NCBI GenBank assembly: GCA_947625905.1
Contig: CANQQJ010000034.1
Location: 1-40,195, forward strand
DNA: 40,195 bases
Origin: an uncultured Clostridia bacterium
GTDB lineage: Bacteria; Bacillota; Clostridia; Monoglobales; Monoglobaceae
Direction of reading: 5' to 3'
Made by a program: the position numbers and the translations under genes. The notes under the pieces are model-generated. The model was not told where the DNA came from. It made no database searches and worked only from the letters and a program-made list of their open reading frames with translations. Below are positions 1 through 8,570 of the stretch, in pieces (the first letter of the stretch is position 1; each line of letters opens with the position of its first letter).

Positions 1-500
1 GAGTGATTCCACAATGCGGGGGTCAAATGTGGAAACTGTAATATTTGAGGACGGTACAACGTCAATACCTTCGTATGTTATGAACGAAGCCAGTCAATTA
101 AAAGAAGTCTATATTCCTAAGAGCGTAACATCAATTGGAGTAGCAGCATTTCGGGAATGCAAGAACTTAACAGCCGTTGATATGCCGGATAATTTAACAT
201 CTATTGGTAATCAAGCTTTTTATTTATGTAGCCAATTGAGTACAATATCCATTCCAAACAGCGTAACATCAATTGGCAATTTGGCATTTGCCGGAACAAA
301 TCTTACAAAACTAGATTTACCATCCAATCTGGAATCTATAGGATATGAATTTATAAGTGGTACATCAATTAAAACTTTGACAATTCCTAAAACTACGACT
401 AAATTTTATGGTTCAAACCAGTCGAGTGATTCCACAATGCGGGGGTCAAATGTGGAAACTGTAATATTTGAGGACGGTACAACGTCAATACCTTCGTATG
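1..500 (+). repeat. Perfect 77-bp direct repeat inside the LRR gene
   Basis: Bases 1-77 and 424-500 are identical. The offset is 423 bp, exactly 141 codons, so the repeat is in frame and encodes the same peptide twice (starting S-D-S-T-M-R-G-S-N). Neighbouring LRR units have diverged, so this is a recent duplication or gene-conversion tract. More copies may lie upstream of the window. Confidence 0.95.
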
Positions 501-2887
501 CTTTGATGAAAGCAGAAAGTTTGAAAATGGTATATATTCCACCAAGCGTAACACAAATCAGCGATACTTCTTTTAGGTATAGTAGCGGATATACTATATA
601 CTGTCAAAAAAATTCTTATGCTCATCAATATGCAACAGAGAACGATATACCATATGAATTTTATGATTTTTCATCGACAACACCAACGCCAATGCCAGAG
701 ACTTCTCCCTTACCAACTATACAAGAATTTGAAGTAAACAAATACCGTGCAGAATATATTTTAGATAACGACATAGACGATATGATGGAAAATTACTCAT
801 TTAATCTCCATGTTACTCCGAGCAATCTTTTTTACAACGCAGGACTTAACAGCGGGTTGTATACAACCGCTTCGGCTTGGGATGGAATAACAAAACTTGC
901 CGATGGTACAGAAAACATCTCAAAGCTTGCGGATTATACCTTTGAAAAAAAGGATCTCTATTCGGCGATTATTTTTAAGATATTTCAAAGTTCCACAGAT
1001 TATAAATTGGTGGAAACACTGGAAAGCAGCGCGGCGAAAGATGAAATGGATTTATCTAAAGACATAATATCTATAGCAAAGGATATGTTTAATTTCGACG
1101 TAATAAGCAGCAAAAAAATAGCGGACATGACATACGACGAAAAGAACAAGCTTCAAAAAGCGTCTGAAAGACTTTTTAAACAAAAATATATTGGTGATGA
1201 CTATGAAAAATATGCGGGCATAATAAGCAGCGGTATAAACTATGCAGAGGATATAGAAGAATATTTTGAATTGCTTGCAAACTATACCAATATAAGACAA
1301 TTAAATGATGCCATGAAACAAGTAATGAAAGAAATGTATCAAACAGCGACCGATAACGATATGAAAGCTGCTTTATCCGATTGTATCCGCGTAATGAACG
1401 CAAGCGATAAGGATTTTGTCAATCAAATGGCGATGGCTTTTGCAGGTTCGGCGGGCAAAGGCGTAGCGCAATATATGGTAGATAAAATGTGGGGTGTTGT
1501 GACGGACTCGTTTAAAGCCTCATGTCCGGCTGCATATGCGTTTAAAGCGGCATACGATGCCGGAAAACTCATAAGCAACGCGCTGTTTAATACCGATGAA
1601 ATATCGGAAAAATATCTTGATATGGAGGCTGTTATCAAGGCGGAGACTACTCTAAAAAAGACATACAATAAGGTTAAATCCAATTATATAAAGCAAAGAA
1701 CCGAATCGCAGGCGGCAATATATAATCGTTCAATTGAAGTGATGTATAATATGCTTGATACGGACTGCGATTATGCTAGGGATTTTGCGGATGCGGTTGA
1801 TTCTGCGGCGGCAAATACACTGAATAAGGTTTTCGGCAACAACGGCGTAGAGGTTCAGAAAAAGAGTATAGATGGAATACAAGACGGATATTACACCGAA
1901 TACGAAAGTTTGACCACATCATGGATTCGTCAGTTGGAAAATGATAATTATGAGCAATATACGCAATATAAGCATTTGCTCGATGAATCATGGAACCGCA
2001 TAAAAAAGAGATATAACATAAATTGCCCCGTGGACGTGTACATATATAATTCCTTGGGCGGGCTGGAAGGCTCGGTTGTAGATAACAATCCGTACTGCTC
2101 GGATGAAAATAACCTTACCATAGTCGTGGAAGGCGATAAGAAAACGGTATATTTCTACGACGATAACGAATATGACATCAGATATGTAGGAAACGATACG
2201 GGTACTATGGATATTTCTGTCACCGAATATGACGACAAGCAGAACGAAACAAGAAAAGTCAATTTCAACGACATAGCACTTGAACGCGGAAGCGAATACA
2301 CATCAATCGATAGTGGCAGCAATATGAGCAGTTACGTTATCAAAGACGAGCGCAGCAAAAATCTCGGCTCAGATTTCGATTCGCAAAACGCGGACGGCAG
2401 ACAGTACACCGCCAAGCTGAACCGCGGCTATTTCTCGACATTTGATTTGTCAAAGCAGCTGTATCCGGGCGAAAATTCCGAAATAACGGCGTATGTTCCG
2501 GACGGTTATGAATTTGTAAATTGGAAGTCTAATATCGGCGAGGATATATTTGACGATGCGGGCAGTCAGACAACGACAATTTGTATGCCGTCGCGCGATG
2601 TTGAAATTACCGCAACGATTGAGAAAAGGTCGATAGCCATATCCGATGTCACAAGCAACAGCGTAACCGTCCAAACGACAGGCTGCGCAAGATTAGCCGA
2701 AGGAACAATTATACTTGCGGCATACGATAATGGCGGTGCGCTGCAGTACGTTGATACTAAGCCGGTTTCGGATAGGGTTGTATTTAGCGGTGTAAACGGT
2801 GAAAAATATAATATTAAGGCAATGCTCTGGGACAGCGTAAACGGGATGATGCCGTTAACCGAGTATGCAGATAAAGATACAGCATGA
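2..2887 (+). CDS. Large secreted BspA-type leucine-rich-repeat protein, 5' end outside the window
   Basis: The reading frame is open from base 2, and the first visible ATG (14) lies inside a repeat, so the true start and signal peptide are upstream. The first ~200 visible residues are LRR_5/BspA-type repeats (recurring pattern I-P-x-S-V-T-S-I-G-x-x-A-F). A Thr/Pro-rich linker follows (TPTPMPETSPLP), then ~450 mostly helical residues I do not recognise. Near the C-terminus is an InlB B-repeat-like segment (GYEFVNWKS and a MPSRDVEITATIE ending), then a terminal beta domain with a MLWDSVNGMMPL motif of a kind I associate with clostridial extracellular proteins. BspA-like LRRs usually act at the cell surface in adhesion or host interaction; that role is inferred. 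Base composition is more AT-rich than the ilvD side. The stop is followed by a hairpin at 3025. Confidence 0.85.
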   Translation, partial: SDSTMRGSNVETVIFEDGTTSIPSYVMNEASQLKEVYIPKSVTSIGVAAFRECKNLTAVDMPDNLTSIGNQAFYLCSQLSTISIPNSVTSIGNLAFAGTNLTKLDLPSNLESIGYEFISGTSIKTLTIPKTTTKFYGSNQSSDSTMRGSNVETVIFEDGTTSIPSYALMKAESLKMVYIPPSVTQISDTSFRYSSGYTIYCQKNSYAHQYATENDIPYEFYDFSSTTPTPMPETSPLPTIQEFEVNKYRAEYILDNDIDDMMENYSFNLHVTPSNLFYNAGLNSGLYTTASAWDGITKLADGTENISKLADYTFEKKDLYSAIIFKIFQSSTDYKLVETLESSAAKDEMDLSKDIISIAKDMFNFDVISSKKIADMTYDEKNKLQKASERLFKQKYIGDDYEKYAGIISSGINYAEDIEEYFELLANYTNIRQLNDAMKQVMKEMYQTATDNDMKAALSDCIRVMNASDKDFVNQMAMAFAGSAGKGVAQYMVDKMWGVVTDSFKASCPAAYAFKAAYDAGKLISNALFNTDEISEKYLDMEAVIKAETTLKKTYNKVKSNYIKQRTESQAAIYNRSIEVMYNMLDTDCDYARDFADAVDSAAANTLNKVFGNNGVEVQKKSIDGIQDGYYTEYESLTTSWIRQLENDNYEQYTQYKHLLDESWNRIKKRYNINCPVDVYIYNSLGGLEGSVVDNNPYCSDENNLTIVVEGDKKTVYFYDDNEYDIRYVGNDTGTMDISVTEYDDKQNETRKVNFNDIALERGSEYTSIDSGSNMSSYVIKDERSKNLGSDFDSQNADGRQYTAKLNRGYFSTFDLSKQLYPGENSEITAYVPDGYEFVNWKSNIGEDIFDDAGSQTTTICMPSRDVEITATIEKRSIAISDVTSNSVTVQTTGCARLAEGTIILAAYDNGGALQYVDTKPVSDRVVFSGVNGEKYNIKAMLWDSVNGMMPLTEYADKDTA

Positions 2888-3024
2888 AATTCAGATGTTA
2901 TTCAACTTAAAACCATTATGTCAACATGCACTACTTGATGTTTAGAATTATGCTATTTAAATATCAGAAGGCATTATAGTTTATTTAATTAACAATGAAT
3001 GTTTGACTAATTGGTAATATATAA

Positions 3025-3057
3025 AAAGGCATATCGTAATTCAAGCGGTATGCCTTT
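3025..3057. terminator. Hairpin between the LRR gene and ilvD, probably bidirectional
   Basis: AAAGGCATA (3025-3033) pairs perfectly with TATGCCTTT (3049-3057). On the plus strand a short CTTGTATCTT run follows. On the minus strand the stem is followed by TTTTTATAT, so it may end both the LRR transcript and the convergent ilvD transcript. Confidence 0.7.
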
Positions 3058-3140
3058 CTTGTATCTTGTCCGACAGCCTGTCATAAAATTATTGATTATA
3101 CTGTCTTATGTCATGCCATATGGCGTCGGAAATTTTTTGT

Positions 3141-4802
3141 TTATTTAAGTATGGCTCCGGTGGCGCCGGACGTAACGCTTTTGGCGTAGCGGGCGAGGTA
3201 GCCGGTTTTGATCTTCGGCTCGTTGGGGGTGAAGGTCTCGCGGCGCTTTTCAAGTTCCTCGTCGGAAACGTCGAGGCTGATCTTGTAGCTTGGTATGTCG
3301 ATGCTGATAATGTCGCCTTCATGGACCAGGCCGATAACTCCGCCTTCCGCCGCCTCGGGCGAAACGTGGCCGATCGCGGCGCCTCGGGTCGCGCCCGAGA
3401 ATCTGCCGTCGGTTATCAGCGCGACCTCGGAGCCCAGTCCGCTGCCCACGATGGCCGCGGTGGGATAGAGCATCTCGCGCATGCCGGGACCGCCCTTGGG
3501 GCCCTCGTAGCGGATAACGATAACGTCGCCTGGGTTGATCTTGCCGCCGTAAATTGCTTCAACGGCGTCCTCCTCGCAGTCGAACACGCGGGCGGGGCCC
3601 GAGTGCTTCATCATTTTCTCGTCCACAGCGGAGCGCTTCACAACGCAGCCGTCAACCGCTATGTTGCCCTTGAGCACCGCCAGTCCGCCGGTCTTGCTGT
3701 AGGGATTATCCTTTGTCCTGATGACCTCGGGATTCGTGATCTCGCAGCCGTCTATATTCTCGCCCACCGTCTTTCCGGTCACGGTGATCGGCGATTTGTC
3801 TATCAGGCCCAGCTTGTCGAGCTCGTGCATAACGGCGTACACTCCGCCGGCCTTATTGAGGTCGAGCATAAAGTGGTTGCCCGCCGGTGCCAGATGGCAC
3901 AGGTTGGGCGTTTTTTCCGAAACAACGTTTATCGTGTCAAACGCCAGATCTATGCCGCACTCGTGGGCGATCGCGGGCAGGTGCAGCGCGCTGTTGGTGC
4001 TGCAGCCCAGAGCCATATCGACCGTGAGCGCGTTGATGAATGCCTCTTTCGTCATGATGTCGCGGGGCTTTATGTCGTTTTTCACAAGCTCCATGATTTT
4101 CATTCCGGCGGCCTTGCCGAGACGCAGACGCTCCGAGAACACGGACGGGATCGAGCCGTTGCCCTTAAGACCCATGCCGAGAGCCTCGGTCAGACAGTTC
4201 ATGCTGTTGGCGGTAAACATACCCGAGCACGAGCCGCAGGTCGGGCAGCAGTTTTCCTCGCAGGTTTTGAGCTCGTCCTCGGTGATCTCGCCGACTCCCA
4301 CGCGGCTCACGGCCTCGATCATCGTGGAGTAGCTGGCGGAGTCGCCGTTCCAGTCGGAGCCGGCCAGCATGGGGCCGCCGCTGACAAATATCGACGGGAT
4401 GTTCAGTCTCGCCGCGGCCATCAAAAGGCCGGGCACGTTTTTGTCGCAATTGGGCACCATAACCAGACCGTCAAACGGGTGGGCGGTCGCCATCGCCTCG
4501 GTGGAATCGGCGATAAGCTCGCGGGTGACCAGCGAGTATTTCATGCCCTCGTGGCCCATCGCAATGCCGTCGCACACCGCGATAGCCGGGAACACGATAG
4601 GAACGCCGCCCGCCAGAGCCACGCCCTGCTTGACCGCCTCGACAACCTTGTCGATGTTCATGTGGCCGGGCACGATGTCGTTCTTGGAGCTGACAACGCC
4701 TATCAGCGGCTTGCCTATCTCCTCGTCAGTGAGGCCCAGCGCGTAAAGCAGCGAGCGCTGCGGCGCCGCGCTGACGCCCTTTGTGATCTTGTCACTTCTC
4801 AT
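3141..4802 (-). CDS. ilvD: Dihydroxy-acid dehydratase
   Basis: The enzyme converts 2,3-dihydroxy-3-methylbutanoate or -pentanoate to the 2-oxo acid in valine, isoleucine and pantothenate synthesis. The 553-residue length fits the family. Key motifs are CDGIAMGH (Mg site), NCDKNVPG with C119, [15 protein letters not shown] with C192, and [14 protein letters not shown] near the C-terminus. The position where [2Fe-2S] members carry a third cysteine reads NDIVPGHMN here, with no Cys. This resembles the E. coli type, suggesting an oxygen-labile [4Fe-4S] cluster. I chose the ATG at 4802 because a CAGGAG Shine-Dalgarno sits about 10 nt upstream; an in-frame ATG 27 nt further upstream lacks one. It is a lone gene with its own consensus promoter, and no other branched-chain genes are nearby. 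Confidence 0.96.
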   Translation of the reverse strand: MRSDKITKGVSAAPQRSLLYALGLTDEEIGKPLIGVVSSKNDIVPGHMNIDKVVEAVKQGVALAGGVPIVFPAIAVCDGIAMGHEGMKYSLVTRELIADSTEAMATAHPFDGLVMVPNCDKNVPGLLMAAARLNIPSIFVSGGPMLAGSDWNGDSASYSTMIEAVSRVGVGEITEDELKTCEENCCPTCGSCSGMFTANSMNCLTEALGMGLKGNGSIPSVFSERLRLGKAAGMKIMELVKNDIKPRDIMTKEAFINALTVDMALGCSTNSALHLPAIAHECGIDLAFDTINVVSEKTPNLCHLAPAGNHFMLDLNKAGGVYAVMHELDKLGLIDKSPITVTGKTVGENIDGCEITNPEVIRTKDNPYSKTGGLAVLKGNIAVDGCVVKRSAVDEKMMKHSGPARVFDCEEDAVEAIYGGKINPGDVIVIRYEGPKGGPGMREMLYPTAAIVGSGLGSEVALITDGRFSGATRGAAIGHVSPEAAEGGVIGLVHEGDIISIDIPSYKISLDVSDEELEKRRETFTPNEPKIKTGYLARYAKSVTSGATGAILK

Positions 4803-4840
4803 ATTTATCACACTCCTGTAAAAATTCAAAATCTTTTAAT

Positions 4841-4869
4841 ATTATATAACAGTTTTTTTGCTCTGTCAA
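4841..4869 (-). promoter_or_regulatory. Consensus sigma-A promoter for ilvD
   Basis: On the minus strand, TTGACA (4864-4869) and TATAAT (4841-4846) are separated by 17 nt. Both hexamers are perfect. The leader is only about 35 nt, so there is no room for a T-box. Confidence 0.85.
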
Positions 4870-4924
4870 TATGGGAAAAAGAGGCGGAAGACCCTTTTAA
4901 AATCAATGCCGAATTAAACTGTAC

Positions 4925-4953
4925 TTGCATTGCGAATAACTTTGTGTTATAAT
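4925..4953 (+). promoter_or_regulatory. Sigma-A promoter of the toxin-antitoxin pair
   Basis: TTGCAT (4925-4930), a 17-nt spacer and TATAAT (4948-4953) lie just upstream of the toxin SD at 4962-4968. The promoter is divergent from the ilvD promoter. Confidence 0.8.
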
Positions 4954-4977
4954 AGGACAATAAAGGAGCGGATGTAT

Positions 4978-5217
4978 ATGCGTTTAATAATAACCAAAAC
5001 AGCCGAGAAATCAATTAAGCGTTTGGATAAACCCACGAGACAAAGAATTATTGACGGCATATACAAACTGCCTTACGGTGATATTAAAAAACTAACCGGT
5101 CATACCAACACTTTCAGATTGCGGATAGGAGATTTTAGAGTAATATATTTTTCCGACGGATATACGATTACGATAGTTGATGTTTTGCCGAGAGGCGAAG
5201 CGTATAAAAGGTTATAG
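4978..5217 (+). CDS. RelE/ParE-superfamily toxin (type II TA)
   Basis: The product is 79 residues. It starts MRLIITKTAEKSIKRLDKP and has the RelE pattern: a helix ending in K-L-(T)-G-H, then FRLRIGDFRVIYF, then a closing strand with VLPRGEAYKRL. RelE toxins are ribosome-dependent mRNA endonucleases; ParE relatives poison gyrase. The RIGDFRVIY block and basic C-terminus favour the RelE side, but activity is not proven by sequence. AAAGGAG (4962-4968) is 9 nt from the ATG at 4978 and only 3 nt from the ATG at 4972, so 4978 is preferred. The toxin precedes the antitoxin, the reverse of classical relBE order. The pair is AT-rich relative to its flanks. Confidence 0.85.
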   Translation: MRLIITKTAEKSIKRLDKPTRQRIIDGIYKLPYGDIKKLTGHTNTFRLRIGDFRVIYFSDGYTITIVDVLPRGEAYKRL

Positions 5218-5230
5218 GAGGTATTGCATT

Positions 5231-5425
5231 ATGGGAAAAGCAGTTTTGCACAGTTTGATCGATTTGCTAAATGATGCCGATGCTGAGACGATATATCGGG
5301 TCTTAATAAAATTTGTGCCCGAGGATGAGCCGCTTCCCGATGAGATCCTTGCTGTCAAACAGGGAGAGGCCGACATCGCAAGCGGCGACATATCCGATTT
5401 TGACAGTATAGATTGGGAACTTTAA
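5231..5425 (+). CDS. Putative antitoxin paired with the RelE-type toxin
   Basis: The 64-residue acidic protein starts MGKAVLHSLIDLLNDADAET and ends in an Asp/Ser-rich tail (SGDISDFDSIDWEL). An AGGAGG at 5216-5221 overlaps the toxin stop codon and lies 9 nt before the ATG, giving a tight two-gene unit. No helix-turn-helix or ribbon-helix-helix is obvious, so whether it autorepresses is unclear. I assign it by position, acidity and size rather than by a recognised antitoxin fold. Confidence 0.7.
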   Translation: MGKAVLHSLIDLLNDADAETIYRVLIKFVPEDEPLPDEILAVKQGEADIASGDISDFDSIDWEL

Positions 5426-5435
5426 TTATTGTCGG

Positions 5436-5470
5436 AAACTCCGCGCAAAGCGGGGTTTCATGCTTTTTGT
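5436..5470 (+). terminator. Rho-independent terminator of the TA pair
   Basis: AAACTCCGC (5436-5444) pairs with GCGGGGTTT (5450-5458) with one G-U, over a 5-nt loop. CATGCTTTTTG follows. Confidence 0.8.
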
Positions 5471-5547
5471 TTTGAATTTAATACTTAGATCGGCCGACAT
5501 ATAATACTATAAAGTAAATCTTTCAAAGACAGGAGGATAAGACGAAG

Positions 5548-6771
5548 ATGGATATGAAAGAGACGATATTAAAAGAGGCGCGGGAACTTGAGGACGAGCT
5601 GCGCGGGATACGGCGCGAGCTGCACAGACACCCCGAGGTGGGGTTTGACCTAAGCTTTACAAAAGAGTTTGTGAGAAAAAAGCTTGAGGAATTCGAATAC
5701 GTGCCGATTTCGATGGGAAAAGCGGGGCTTATCGCGCTGTGCGGCGGAAAAAAGCCCGGCAAGACGATACTGCTGCGCGCGGATATGGACGCGCTGCCGA
5801 TACGCGAGGAGGCGGACGTTGACTTTAAGAGCGAGACCGACGGCAGGATGCACGGCTGCGGACACGATATGCACACCGCCATGCTGCTGGGAGCGGCGAA
5901 GATATTGAAAAAACATGAAAACGACATAAACGGCATGGTCAAACTGGAGTTTCAGCCCGCCGAGGAGATTTTTGAGGGCTCGCCCGATATGCTTGCGTCG
6001 GGTCTGCTCGAGGATCCGCACGTGGACGCGGCGCTGATGATCCATGTGACGGCGGGTATGCCGCTGCGCTCGGGCACGATAATGGTGGCGGACGGCGGAA
6101 TATCGACCGCGTCATGCGAGCAGTACCGCATAACGGTGCGCGGCAAGGGCGGCCACGGTTCGGTGCCCCACGAGACCATTGACCCGATAACCGCCGCGGC
6201 GCACATTCATCTGGCGCTTCAGGAAATAAACGCCAGAGAGATTGACGGCCGCGACTACGGCGTGTTCACCACGGGCCGCTTTGAGGGCGGACAGGCGTCG
6301 AACGTTATTCCCGACAAGGCTGAAATGTGGGGCACGATACGCACGATTGACCCCGAAAACAAGGTCGGCGAGCTGATAAAAAAACGCATGACCGAAATAG
6401 CCGAGGGCGTTGGCGCTGCCATGAGGTGCGAGGTCGAAACCGAGTTTTTTGATTTCTGCCCCTGCATGCTTATAGACGGCGAGCTCTCAGGCGCGGTCAT
6501 GCGCGTTATGAAGGAACTGCTCGGCGGCGACGCCATAAATCTTTCGGTCGTCTCGGGCGGAAAGCCCGGCGGCGGCAGCGAGGACTTCGCGTTTGTCAGC
6601 CACGAAGTCCCCACTGTCAGTATGTTTTTGGTCGCCGGAAGCTCAAACGACGGCTATATTTACGGCCAGCACCACCCGAAGGTCAGGTTCGACGACTCTG
6701 TCCTGCACGTCGGCGCGGCCGCCCACGCCTACGCGGCCCTGCGTCTGCTTGAGCAATCCGAAAATAAATAG
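5548..6771 (+). CDS. M20-family amidohydrolase (N-acyl amino acid / hippurate hydrolase type)
   Basis: This 407-residue cytosolic metallopeptidase-family enzyme probably removes acyl groups from N-acyl amino acids or similar amides. Metal-site motifs are in order: ADMDALPI, GCGHDMHTAM, QPAEE with the catalytic Glu pair, and GGSEDFAF near the C-terminus. A dimerisation lid begins around GGHGSVPH, and the closing HHPKVRFDD is typical of the AmhX/HipO/IAA-amino-acid hydrolase subgroup. An AGGAGG at 5531-5536 lies 11 nt before the ATG. It is followed tightly by a convergent flavin-reductase-like gene. The substrate cannot be told from sequence. Confidence 0.92.
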   Translation: MDMKETILKEARELEDELRGIRRELHRHPEVGFDLSFTKEFVRKKLEEFEYVPISMGKAGLIALCGGKKPGKTILLRADMDALPIREEADVDFKSETDGRMHGCGHDMHTAMLLGAAKILKKHENDINGMVKLEFQPAEEIFEGSPDMLASGLLEDPHVDAALMIHVTAGMPLRSGTIMVADGGISTASCEQYRITVRGKGGHGSVPHETIDPITAAAHIHLALQEINAREIDGRDYGVFTTGRFEGGQASNVIPDKAEMWGTIRTIDPENKVGELIKKRMTEIAEGVGAAMRCEVETEFFDFCPCMLIDGELSGAVMRVMKELLGGDAINLSVVSGGKPGGGSEDFAFVSHEVPTVSMFLVAGSSNDGYIYGQHHPKVRFDDSVLHVGAAAHAYAALRLLEQSENK

Positions 6772-6781
6772 AGTCAAAAAA

Positions 6782-7354
6782 CTATTTCTTCATCAGTTCC
6801 ATGCCGGCGTTCCAGGCGGTGCCCGCTTTTTCTCCGGTCACGTAATAGCCGTTTTGGAACTGGTCGAAGATCAGGGCGTTCAGCTTTTGCGGGTCGACCT
6901 TGCCGTTCTCGGAGAGGACCGATTCCTCGGCCTTGACGTTCACGATCTTGCCCACAATGCCGTCCACGTGCTCGGTGTGGAGGAACTCAAGCAGCTCGCA
7001 CTCCATGACAACGGGGAATTCATCGATGATCGGCGCGTGGACCTTGTCGCTCTTTGAGGCGTGATAGCCGGTGCGCTCGAACTTGTCGTCGATCTTGTTG
7101 CCCGAGGCGATGCCGAAGAAGTCGGCGGCGTCCATGTGCCGGGTGTCCGCGAGAGCCACGGTGAAAGCCTCGCTCGCCTTGATGTTGAGCCAAGTTTTCT
7201 TGCCCTTGCCGATGAACAGGATAATTTTATCCATGTCGCAGATCTGTCCCCACGCGACGTTCATAACGTTTACTTTTTCGTTCTCGTCGTATGCCGCCAC
7301 CATAAGCACGGGCATCGGATATACCGCGGGAACCGCTCCCAAATCTTTTTTCAT
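6782..7354 (-). CDS. Flavin reductase-like (FMN-binding split-barrel) protein
   Basis: The 190-residue protein has the flavin_reduct pattern: PVLMVAAYDENEKVNVMNVAWG at the start, then T-W-L-N-I-K and FTVALADTRHMDAADFFGIASG, and a C-terminal domain ending in a GYYVTGE block. Anaerobe homologues bind FMN and are usually annotated as flavin reductases or flavoredoxin-like electron carriers; the partner is unknown. Two ATGs are possible. The AAAGGA is 9 nt from the ATG at 7354 but abuts the one at 7363, so I use 7354. It converges on the M20 gene with about 10 bp between stop codons. Confidence 0.88.
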   Translation of the reverse strand: MKKDLGAVPAVYPMPVLMVAAYDENEKVNVMNVAWGQICDMDKIILFIGKGKKTWLNIKASEAFTVALADTRHMDAADFFGIASGNKIDDKFERTGYHASKSDKVHAPIIDEFPVVMECELLEFLHTEHVDGIVGKIVNVKAEESVLSENGKVDPQKLNALIFDQFQNGYYVTGEKAGTAWNAGMELMKK

Positions 7355-7378
7355 TTTGATCATTCCTTTCTTTAAGCC

Positions 7379-7404
7379 GCTCGGCGCTATGCCGAGCCGT
7401 TTTT
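7379..7404 (+). terminator. Terminator-shaped hairpin in the flavin-reductase leader
   Basis: GCTCGGC (7379-7385) pairs with GCCGAGC (7391-7397), followed on the plus strand by CGTTTTTG. No plus-strand gene ends just upstream, so it may block antisense reading. On the minus strand it is a 5'-UTR hairpin close to the SD of the flavin-reductase gene. Confidence 0.5.
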
Positions 7405-7407
7405 GTT

Positions 7408-7436
7408 ATTATACCACAAAAAGAGGCGCTTGACAA
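7408..7436 (-). promoter_or_regulatory. Promoter of the flavin-reductase gene with a palindrome over the -35
   Basis: On the minus strand, TTGTCA (7431-7436) and TATAAT (7408-7413) are 17 nt apart. The -35 sits inside an inverted repeat, GGCGCTT-GAC-AAGCGCC (plus-strand reading, from about 7424 to 7440), which could be a repressor site. Confidence 0.7.
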
Positions 7437-7469
7437 GCGCCGACGCAGATCCGTTTTCGAGTTTTTTTG

Positions 7470-7498
7470 TTGCAAAACCGGGCGCGGTTGTGTATAAT
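7470..7498 (+). promoter_or_regulatory. Sigma-A promoter for the patatin-HAD operon
   Basis: TTGCAA (7470-7475), a 17-nt spacer and TATAAT (7493-7498) lie immediately before the GAGGTG SD at 7505. The transcript would have a very short leader. Confidence 0.8.
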
Positions 7499-7516
7499 GA
7501 TAGCGAGGTGATTTAT

Positions 7517-8554
7517 ATGAACAAAATCGGGCTGGTCCTGCAGGGCGGCGGTGCGCGGGGAGCCTATCAGACGGGAGTGTGGCGCGCGCTTAACGAGTTC
7601 CGCGTGACCGAGCACATAAACGGCGTTTCGGGCGCCTCGGTGGGCGCGCTGAACGGCGCGATCTTCGCCGCGGGCGAATACGCGACCGCCGAGCGAATAT
7701 GGGAGAATATTTCTCCCGATCAGATTTTCAAGAAAAACTCGCGCATGATCGTGAATATCATAAATTTTCTGGATAAGATAGACGGCCTTCCGCAAAAATC
7801 CGCAGACGGCGGAGCGGTGACAAATATGCTGCCCGCTGCGGCGTCGCTCGTCAAAAATCTGAGCATGCCCGACGATCCGGAGGCGGGCGGACTGCACGAT
7901 TTGATACTCAACAATCTGAATTTCGACGCGCTGCGGCGGTTCCCGGGACCGGTGTACGCCATGTGCACTCCGCTGGAGCCCGCGGAGTATTTAAAAACCG
8001 GGCCCGTTGCGTTCGACCTTACAAAAAAGACCAACGCGGAGATACTCAACATATTGCTGGCGAGCTCAGCAATACCGTTTTTGTTCGACGAGGTGAGCAT
8101 CGGCGGCAAGAGATACATAGACGGCGGACTCAGATTTTTTGGCGACAACGTGCCGATAGAGCCGCTCTATAACGACGGGTTCAGGGAACTTATCGTGGTG
8201 TACATCTCGCTTAGCAAGGGCGGCGACGTGAGGGAGTTTCCCGACGCGGCCGATTTTCCGGGCGCGAACATAACCAACATCCTGCCCGGAGCCGCCTCGT
8301 TAAAGCTTTTGGAAAAACCCGCGTCGCTGGTGCTTTTCGAAAAGGACTACGCCAAAGCGCTGATCGAGTGCGGCTACTGCGACGCGGCGGCGCAGCTCTT
8401 GCCCGTGTGCGAGGCGGGATTTGCCGCTCCCGAATACCCCGCGGTCTTTAAGGAGTGCCGCGCCGATAGGGATAAATTTCTGAGAAAGCGCCTGTCAGCG
8501 GCTCTGCCGCGGAAGTCGGCCGAGACCGTGCTGAGATATTTGCGCAAGTCATGA
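7517..8554 (+). CDS. Patatin-like phospholipase
   Basis: The 345-residue protein has the patatin signatures: oxyanion-hole GGGARGAYQTGV at residues 10-21, nucleophile elbow GASVG with Ser41, and the catalytic Asp in YIDGGL (Asp202). The family hydrolyses acyl ester bonds in membrane lipids with a Ser-Asp dyad. There is no signal peptide, so it is probably cytosolic. The ATG at 7517 is preferred because GAGGTG lies 6 nt upstream and the oxyanion motif falls at the usual distance from the N-terminus. The HAD gene begins 16 bp downstream with its own SD, which suggests cotranscription. Confidence 0.92.
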   Translation: MNKIGLVLQGGGARGAYQTGVWRALNEFRVTEHINGVSGASVGALNGAIFAAGEYATAERIWENISPDQIFKKNSRMIVNIINFLDKIDGLPQKSADGGAVTNMLPAAASLVKNLSMPDDPEAGGLHDLILNNLNFDALRRFPGPVYAMCTPLEPAEYLKTGPVAFDLTKKTNAEILNILLASSAIPFLFDEVSIGGKRYIDGGLRFFGDNVPIEPLYNDGFRELIVVYISLSKGGDVREFPDAADFPGANITNILPGAASLKLLEKPASLVLFEKDYAKALIECGYCDAAAQLLPVCEAGFAAPEYPAVFKECRADRDKFLRKRLSAALPRKSAETVLRYLRKS

Positions 8555-8570
8555 AAAGAGGAGAAACAAT

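Noticed and set aside
4830..4924. A T-box or riboswitch in the ilvD leader
   Set aside because: The promoter lies only about 35 nt before the start codon, leaving no room for a structured leader.
3108..4952. A 614-codon plus-strand open frame across ilvD
   Set aside because: It is antisense to a fully conserved ilvD, has no SD and encodes a low-complexity Ala/Arg/His product; it is a GC-codon shadow.
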